NCBI GenBank assembly: GCA_017481065.1
Contig: JAFUPT010000015.1
Span: 1 to 9,147, forward strand
Direction: 5' to 3'
Source of the DNA: Clostridia bacterium
Lineage (GTDB): Bacteria; Bacillota_A; Clostridia; Christensenellales; Aristaeellaceae
Length of the DNA: 9,147 bases
Positions 5,883-9,147 of this stretch are shown piece by piece. Positions within the stretch are counted from its first letter, which is position 1, and every line of letters begins with the position of its first letter. Made by a program: the position numbers and the translations under genes. Under the pieces are notes generated by a model, which saw only the letters and a list, made by a program, of their open reading frames with translations, was not told the origin of the DNA and did not search any database.

Positions 5883-8156
5883 TTACAGTTTGTTGCGCTG
5901 GATCTTGCCGCTGATGGTCTTGGGCAGCTCATCGCGGAAGACGACGATGCGGGGATACTTGTAGGGAGCGGTGTGCTCCTTGACATAGTTCTGGATTTCC
6001 TTCTTGAGTTCATCGGTGCCTTCGGTGCCGGGGGTCAGCACGATGCTGGCCTTGACGACCTGGCCGCGCACCTCGTCGGGAGCGGCGGAAACGCCGCATT
6101 CCAGAACATAGGGCAGCTCCATGATGACGGATTCGATTTCGAACGGCCCGATGCGGTAGCCGGAGGACTTGATCACATCGTCCACGCGGCTGACGTAGGT
6201 CAGGAAGCCATCCTCATCCTGCCATGCGACGTCGCCGGTGTGGTACCAGCCATCGTGCATGACTTCGTCGGTCTTCTCCTGATCCACGTTGAGGCCCTGG
6301 TAGTAGCCCATGAACAGGCCGCAGGGAACCTTTTCGCTGTAACGGATGCAGATTTCGCCGTTCTCGCCGGGGGCGACGGGATTGCCATCGGAATCCAGCA
6401 GGCAAACATCATACATGGGGCTGGGACGGCCCATGGAGCCCACCTTGTGGTTGCGGCCGACCAGGTTGGCGACGGACAGGGTGGTTTCGGTCTGGCCGAA
6501 GCCTTCCATGATCTGCAGGCCGGTCTTTTCCTCGAACAGGCGGTATACCTCGGGATTGAGGGCCTCGCCTGCGGTGGTCATGTGCTTGATGGAGGAGAGA
6601 TCATACTTGGAGATATCCTGCTTGCAGAGCATGCGCAGCATGGTGGGCGGCGCGCAGAAGGTAGTGATGCGGTACTTGGCAAACATGGGCAGGATCTGCG
6701 CGGCGTCGAAGCGGTCGAAGTCATAGGTGAACACGCCGCCCTCGCAGAGCCACTGGCCGTAGAACTTGCCCCAGAGCGCCTTGCCCCAGCCGGTATCGGA
6801 GATGGTGAGGTGCAGGCCATCGCGCTGTACGCAGTGCCAGTACTTGGCGGTGATGAAATGGCCCAGGGCATATTTGTGGTTGTGGGTGGCGATCTTGGGA
6901 TAGCCGGTGGTGCCGGAGGTGAAGAGCATCAGCATCGGATCGCTGCCGCAGGGGGCGTTCTCCGGACGATCATACTTGTGGGTGAAGAGCAGGCTTTCGG
7001 TATCGTAATTGTGCCAGCCTTCACGGGCGCCGCCCACGATGATGCGGGTCTTGAGGGTGGGGGACTTCTCCAGGGAGAGGTCAACCTGGTGGGCAACATC
7101 GCCGTCTGCGGTGCAGAGGATGGCGGAAACGCCGGCGGCATTGAAGCGGTATTCCAGGTCATGGGCGACCAGCTGGTTGGTGGCGGGGATGGCGATGGCG
7201 CCCAGCTTGTGCAGGGCCAGCATCACCGGCCAGAACTGCCAGTGGCGCTTGAGGACGACCAGCACGCGGTCGCCGCGCTCGATGCCGAGGGAGCGGAAGT
7301 AGTTTACGGTCTGGGCGGACAGGCGCTTCATATCCTTGAAGGTGAAGCGGCGCTCGGTCTGCTCCTTGTCCAGATGCAGCATGGCCAGCTTCTCGGGATA
7401 CTTGTCGGCGATGGCGTCCACGATATCGAAGGCAAAGTTGAAGGATTCCTCGTTCTTGAAGGAGATGGATTCCAGCGCGCCGTGCTCGTCCTCGATGCAT
7501 TCGACGAACTGCTCGGCGATGAGGGGCTGCTCCCTGCGGGTGGGAACGAGGGTCTTGCGAACCTCCTGCTCGGGCACATCCTCGCCCGGCAGAACCATGG
7601 CCAGGAAGGTGCAGTCCTGTCCGTCGACGGCGATCATGCCGTGGGGTGCGGAGGAATTGTAGATGATGGAATCGCCTTCATGCAGGATTTCGGTGTTATC
7701 GCCCACCTGGATCTTCAGGGAGCCGCTCACGATCAGGTCAAATTCCTGGCCGGAGTGGGTAACGGTATGGATGGGCTGGTTCTGCAGTTCCTCGGAATAT
7801 TCATATTTTACCCAGTAAGGCTCCGCCAGCTTGTTGCGGAACATGGGGGCAAGGTTCTGGATGGTGATGCCATCCTCCTTGGAGGTGGTAATGCCCTTGC
7901 CCTTGCGGGTGATGGCATAGTTGGAAAGATGGGCGCTGTGACCCTCCAACAGCTCGGTAATCTCCATGCCGTAGGTCTGTGCGCACTTATGAATAAAGGT
8001 AAAGGGAAGATCCACATTGCCGCTTTCATACTGCACATAGGTCTGCTCATCCAGACCGGTGTTCTTTGCCATTTCAGCAACGGACAGGCCCAGAATTTCG
8101 CGCATGTCGCGAATACGCAGTGCGATTTCCTGAAGCTGGTTAAGGGTGTTGTTCAT
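5883..8156 (-). CDS. HTH-cupin-AMP-forming acyl-CoA ligase fusion, 'ligase B' (T-box leader 3)
   Basis: Paralogue of ligase A, 757 aa, with the same three-part architecture. XRE-like HTH at residues about 10-72; cupin at about 112-190 (THSGQEFD with H134 and E138, then APHGM with H172, again without a full HxH); ANL-superfamily acyl-CoA ligase from about 235. Motifs: TSGTTGYPK 413-421, GFGQTE 552-557, TGD 640-642, SRVDDVIKSSGYRIGP 656-671, and catalytic Lys751 in SGKIQRNKL. An in-frame ATG at 8312 would start inside the T-box, so the start is set at ATG 8156, which has an AAGGAAGG ribosome binding site and matches the ligase A N-terminus. The leader specifier reads as Ile, so 2-methylbutyrate is a plausible substrate; this is inference. 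An insertion (QGLNVDQ, about 620-626) and SR instead of GR at 656-657 distinguish it from ligase A. Confidence 0.9.
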   Translation of the reverse strand: MNNTLNQLQEIALRIRDMREILGLSVAEMAKNTGLDEQTYVQYESGNVDLPFTFIHKCAQTYGMEITELLEGHSAHLSNYAITRKGKGITTSKEDGITIQNLAPMFRNKLAEPYWVKYEYSEELQNQPIHTVTHSGQEFDLIVSGSLKIQVGDNTEILHEGDSIIYNSSAPHGMIAVDGQDCTFLAMVLPGEDVPEQEVRKTLVPTRREQPLIAEQFVECIEDEHGALESISFKNEESFNFAFDIVDAIADKYPEKLAMLHLDKEQTERRFTFKDMKRLSAQTVNYFRSLGIERGDRVLVVLKRHWQFWPVMLALHKLGAIAIPATNQLVAHDLEYRFNAAGVSAILCTADGDVAHQVDLSLEKSPTLKTRIIVGGAREGWHNYDTESLLFTHKYDRPENAPCGSDPMLMLFTSGTTGYPKIATHNHKYALGHFITAKYWHCVQRDGLHLTISDTGWGKALWGKFYGQWLCEGGVFTYDFDRFDAAQILPMFAKYRITTFCAPPTMLRMLCKQDISKYDLSSIKHMTTAGEALNPEVYRLFEEKTGLQIMEGFGQTETTLSVANLVGRNHKVGSMGRPSPMYDVCLLDSDGNPVAPGENGEICIRYSEKVPCGLFMGYYQGLNVDQEKTDEVMHDGWYHTGDVAWQDEDGFLTYVSRVDDVIKSSGYRIGPFEIESVIMELPYVLECGVSAAPDEVRGQVVKASIVLTPGTEGTDELKKEIQNYVKEHTAPYKYPRIVVFRDELPKTISGKIQRNKL

Positions 8157-8185
8157 GTTGTACTGTCCTTCCTTCCATTGGAGAA

Positions 8186-8224
8186 TAAATAAAAAACCGT
8201 CCCAAAGCCCTTGCTTTGAGACGG
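8186..8224 (-). terminator. T-box leader 3 regulated terminator
   Basis: A 12-bp stem, counting one G-T pair: CCGTCTCAAAGC (8224-8213) with GCTTTGGGACGG (8208-8197), then TTTTTTATTTATT, the best T run of the three leaders. CTCAAA in the 5' arm competes with TTTGAG at the T-box core. Confidence 0.92.
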
Positions 8225-8467
8225 GTGCAAACACACTCGCGGTACCACTCAAATTGCGATGAAACATCGCCGCTCTTCGGGCTCCATCAAGCCCTATGCA
8301 TTCACGCAGCAATAACGTAGAACCTTACTCATTTCTTTTCAGGCCCTCAACTCGGAAGGGATAGGTTTTGCGGAACAATTACTATCGGCTCGCAGCAACC
8401 GCCGACTCTCTGGAAGCATACATTCCAACCGTCTTCGTCATCGTCTTTGGAGAAGTATTTGGTTGTT
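8186..8467 (-). promoter_or_regulatory. T-box leader 3, specifier probably ATC (Ile), controlling ligase B
   Basis: Core T-box GAGTGGTACCGCG at 8250-8238, Stem III hairpin GCGATG-TTT-CATCGC upstream, the shared GCTGCGTGAATGCATAGGGC block, and a regulated terminator downstream. Stem I has lower helix/kink-turn GATGACGAAG with CTTCCGAG, GGAA/TTCC upper pairing, AGAGAG bulge, and distal hairpin TCGGC-GGTTGCTGCGA-GCCGA. Applying the same spacing as leader 2 (six bases before GAG) gives ATC (8362-8360), isoleucine. The base after the codon is C rather than the usual purine, so the reading is slightly less secure. The T at the variable T-box base fits A73. Uncharged tRNA-Ile should induce ligase B. 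Confidence 0.92.
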
Positions 8468-8473
8468 GGATGT

Positions 8474-8502
8474 ATAATACTGCAAAAATGCTTCGTTGTC
8501 AA
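8474..8502 (-). promoter_or_regulatory. Sigma-A promoter of leader 3
   Basis: TTGACA (8502-8497), a 17-base spacer, then TATTAT (8479-8474). Start expected near 8467. It is divergent from the rbsD promoter, with 54 bases between the two -35 boxes. Confidence 0.85.
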
Positions 8503-8556
8503 GAAAAAAATTCGGCTTTTTAAGGGGAAAAGCTGCATAAAAGGTTAATTTTATGG

Positions 8557-8585
8557 TTGAATATTCGGGAATGTTGCAGTACAAT
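8557..8585 (+). promoter_or_regulatory. Probable promoter of rbsD
   Basis: TTGAAT (8557-8562), a 17-base spacer, TACAAT (8580-8585). The predicted start near 8592 leaves only about 17 untranslated bases and begins almost at the GGAAGGAG ribosome binding site, a very short leader. Confidence 0.65.
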
Positions 8586-8608
8586 GGTTGCAGGAAGGAG
8601 CGATACAT

Positions 8609-9007
8609 ATGCGCAAAACCGTACTTCTGAACTCCGGTATTTCTTCCGTGATCTCCCAGATGGGCCACACCGATATGCTCACCATCGGCGACTGCGGCCT
8701 GCCGATTCCCGAATTTGTGGAGCGGATCGACCTCGCCCTCAAGCTGGGCGTGCCCGGATTCCTTGAGACGCTGGACACCATCCTTGCCGAGCTCTGCGTG
8801 GAAAAAATTATCCTTGCCGAGGAAATCAAGGCCGCTTCCCCCGAAATGCATGCGGAAATCTTAAAGCGCTTTGATGAAAAGGTGGCCGTGGAATATGTGC
8901 CCCACAGCGAATTCAAGCAGCGCACCGGCGATGGCCGCGCCATCGTGCGCACCGGCGAATGCACGCCCTACGCGAATGTGATCCTCTGCTCGGGGGTCAC
9001 GTTCTGA
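8609..9007 (+). CDS. rbsD: D-ribose pyranase
   Basis: RbsD interconverts the beta-pyranose and furanose forms of D-ribose so that ribokinase can use it; it forms ring-shaped cytoplasmic oligomers. The 132-aa product matches the family along its length: ISSVISQMGHTD with His20, D28, GLPIP at 30-34, AEEIK at 70-74, a later His99, and the C-terminal RTGECTPYANVILCSGVTF containing Tyr121 and Asn123. These correspond to the catalytic/binding residues known from E. coli RbsD. ATG 8609 is chosen over the in-frame ATG 8588 because GGAAGGAG (8593-8600) sits at the right distance and the family starts with M(K/R)K. It is alone in view: no rbsK, rbsACB or rbsR is visible. It is divergent from ligase B and shows no obvious link to it. 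Confidence 0.96.
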   Translation: MRKTVLLNSGISSVISQMGHTDMLTIGDCGLPIPEFVERIDLALKLGVPGFLETLDTILAELCVEKIILAEEIKAASPEMHAEILKRFDEKVAVEYVPHSEFKQRTGDGRAIVRTGECTPYANVILCSGVTF

Positions 9008-9051
9008 GGGGGCGCTTGGCCCAGCGGAACGAAAAACATTTCCACATAACT

Positions 9052-9084
9052 AAAAAGCTCCCCCACTCCCGTCGGAGTGGGGGA
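9052..9084 (-). terminator. Strong intrinsic terminator, best oriented for the minus strand
   Basis: An 11-bp stem TCCCCCACTCC-CGTC-GGAGTGGGGGA (9059-9084). On the minus strand it is followed closely by a run of five T (9056-9052), so it would end a gene entering from beyond the right edge. On the plus strand only ATTATG follows, so it may be weakly bidirectional and also close the rbsD transcript. Confidence 0.7.
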
Positions 9085-9147
9085 TTATGATCAGGAACCT
9101 ACGGAAGCGAGGACAACTTTCGGTTCAGATCAACGGGTTAATTGGTG

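Noticed and set aside
5973..8192. Long plus-strand ORF (739 codons) opposite ligase B
   Set aside because: Same reason: low-complexity antisense shadow of a well-supported gene, with no ribosome binding site or recognisable domain.
8157..8312. N-terminal extension of ligase B to ATG 8312
   Set aside because: The extra 52 codons translate the T-box core and terminator, have no homologous counterpart in ligase A, and a good ribosome binding site precedes ATG 8156.
9040..9147. IS200/IS605-type element end suggested by the hairpin
   Set aside because: No TnpA or TnpB coding sequence is visible and the flanking bases show no recognisable target; a plain terminator explains the hairpin.

Overview
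The window looks like a chromosomal segment of a strictly anaerobic, fairly GC-rich Firmicute (Clostridia, possibly an Oscillospirales-like gut or rumen lineage). The grounds are a ferredoxin-dependent 2-oxoacid oxidoreductase, three T-box tRNA-sensing leaders, strong AGGAGG-type ribosome binding sites and sigma-A promoters (TTGACA-17-TATTAT). The lineage is inferred from gene content, not proven.

Layout. Everything from the left edge to about 8.5 kb is read on the minus strand, so transcription runs right to left. (1) Promoter and T-box leader 3 (about 8502-8186) precede a 757-aa three-domain protein, HTH + cupin + AMP-forming acyl-CoA ligase ('ligase B', 8156-5883). (2) A cluster of GC-rich inverted repeats fills 5646-5862. 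(3) Promoter and T-box leader 2 (about 5620-5287) precede a 764-aa paralogue ('ligase A', 5260-2966). (4) Promoter and T-box leader 1 (about 2921-2536) precede an operon: a small P-loop ATPase (2505-1846), then the delta (ferredoxin), alpha and beta subunits of a 2-oxoacid:ferredoxin oxidoreductase of the VOR/KOR type. The beta gene runs off the left edge, and a gamma subunit would be expected beyond it. (5) On the plus strand at the right, divergent from ligase B, is a stand-alone D-ribose pyranase gene (rbsD, 8609-9007). A strong hairpin that best fits a minus-strand terminator follows it, and then about 60 bases I cannot assign.

How the parts may work together (inference). Each minus-strand unit has its own promoter and T-box, so each should be switched on when a particular uncharged tRNA accumulates, that is, under amino-acid starvation. 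Aligning the specifier loops gives GTA (Val) for ligase A and ATC (Ile) for ligase B. The leader of the oxidoreductase operon is ambiguous. Acyl-CoA ligase plus 2-oxoacid:ferredoxin oxidoreductase is the enzyme pair needed for reductive carboxylation: branched-chain fatty acid to acyl-CoA to 2-oxoacid to amino acid. Starvation induction argues for this biosynthetic (salvage) direction rather than amino-acid fermentation. The proposal is that isobutyrate (ligase A) and 2-methylbutyrate (ligase B) are activated by dedicated, tRNA-controlled ligases and carboxylated by a shared VOR. The ligases also carry an N-terminal regulator-like HTH-cupin module, a second possible sensing layer.
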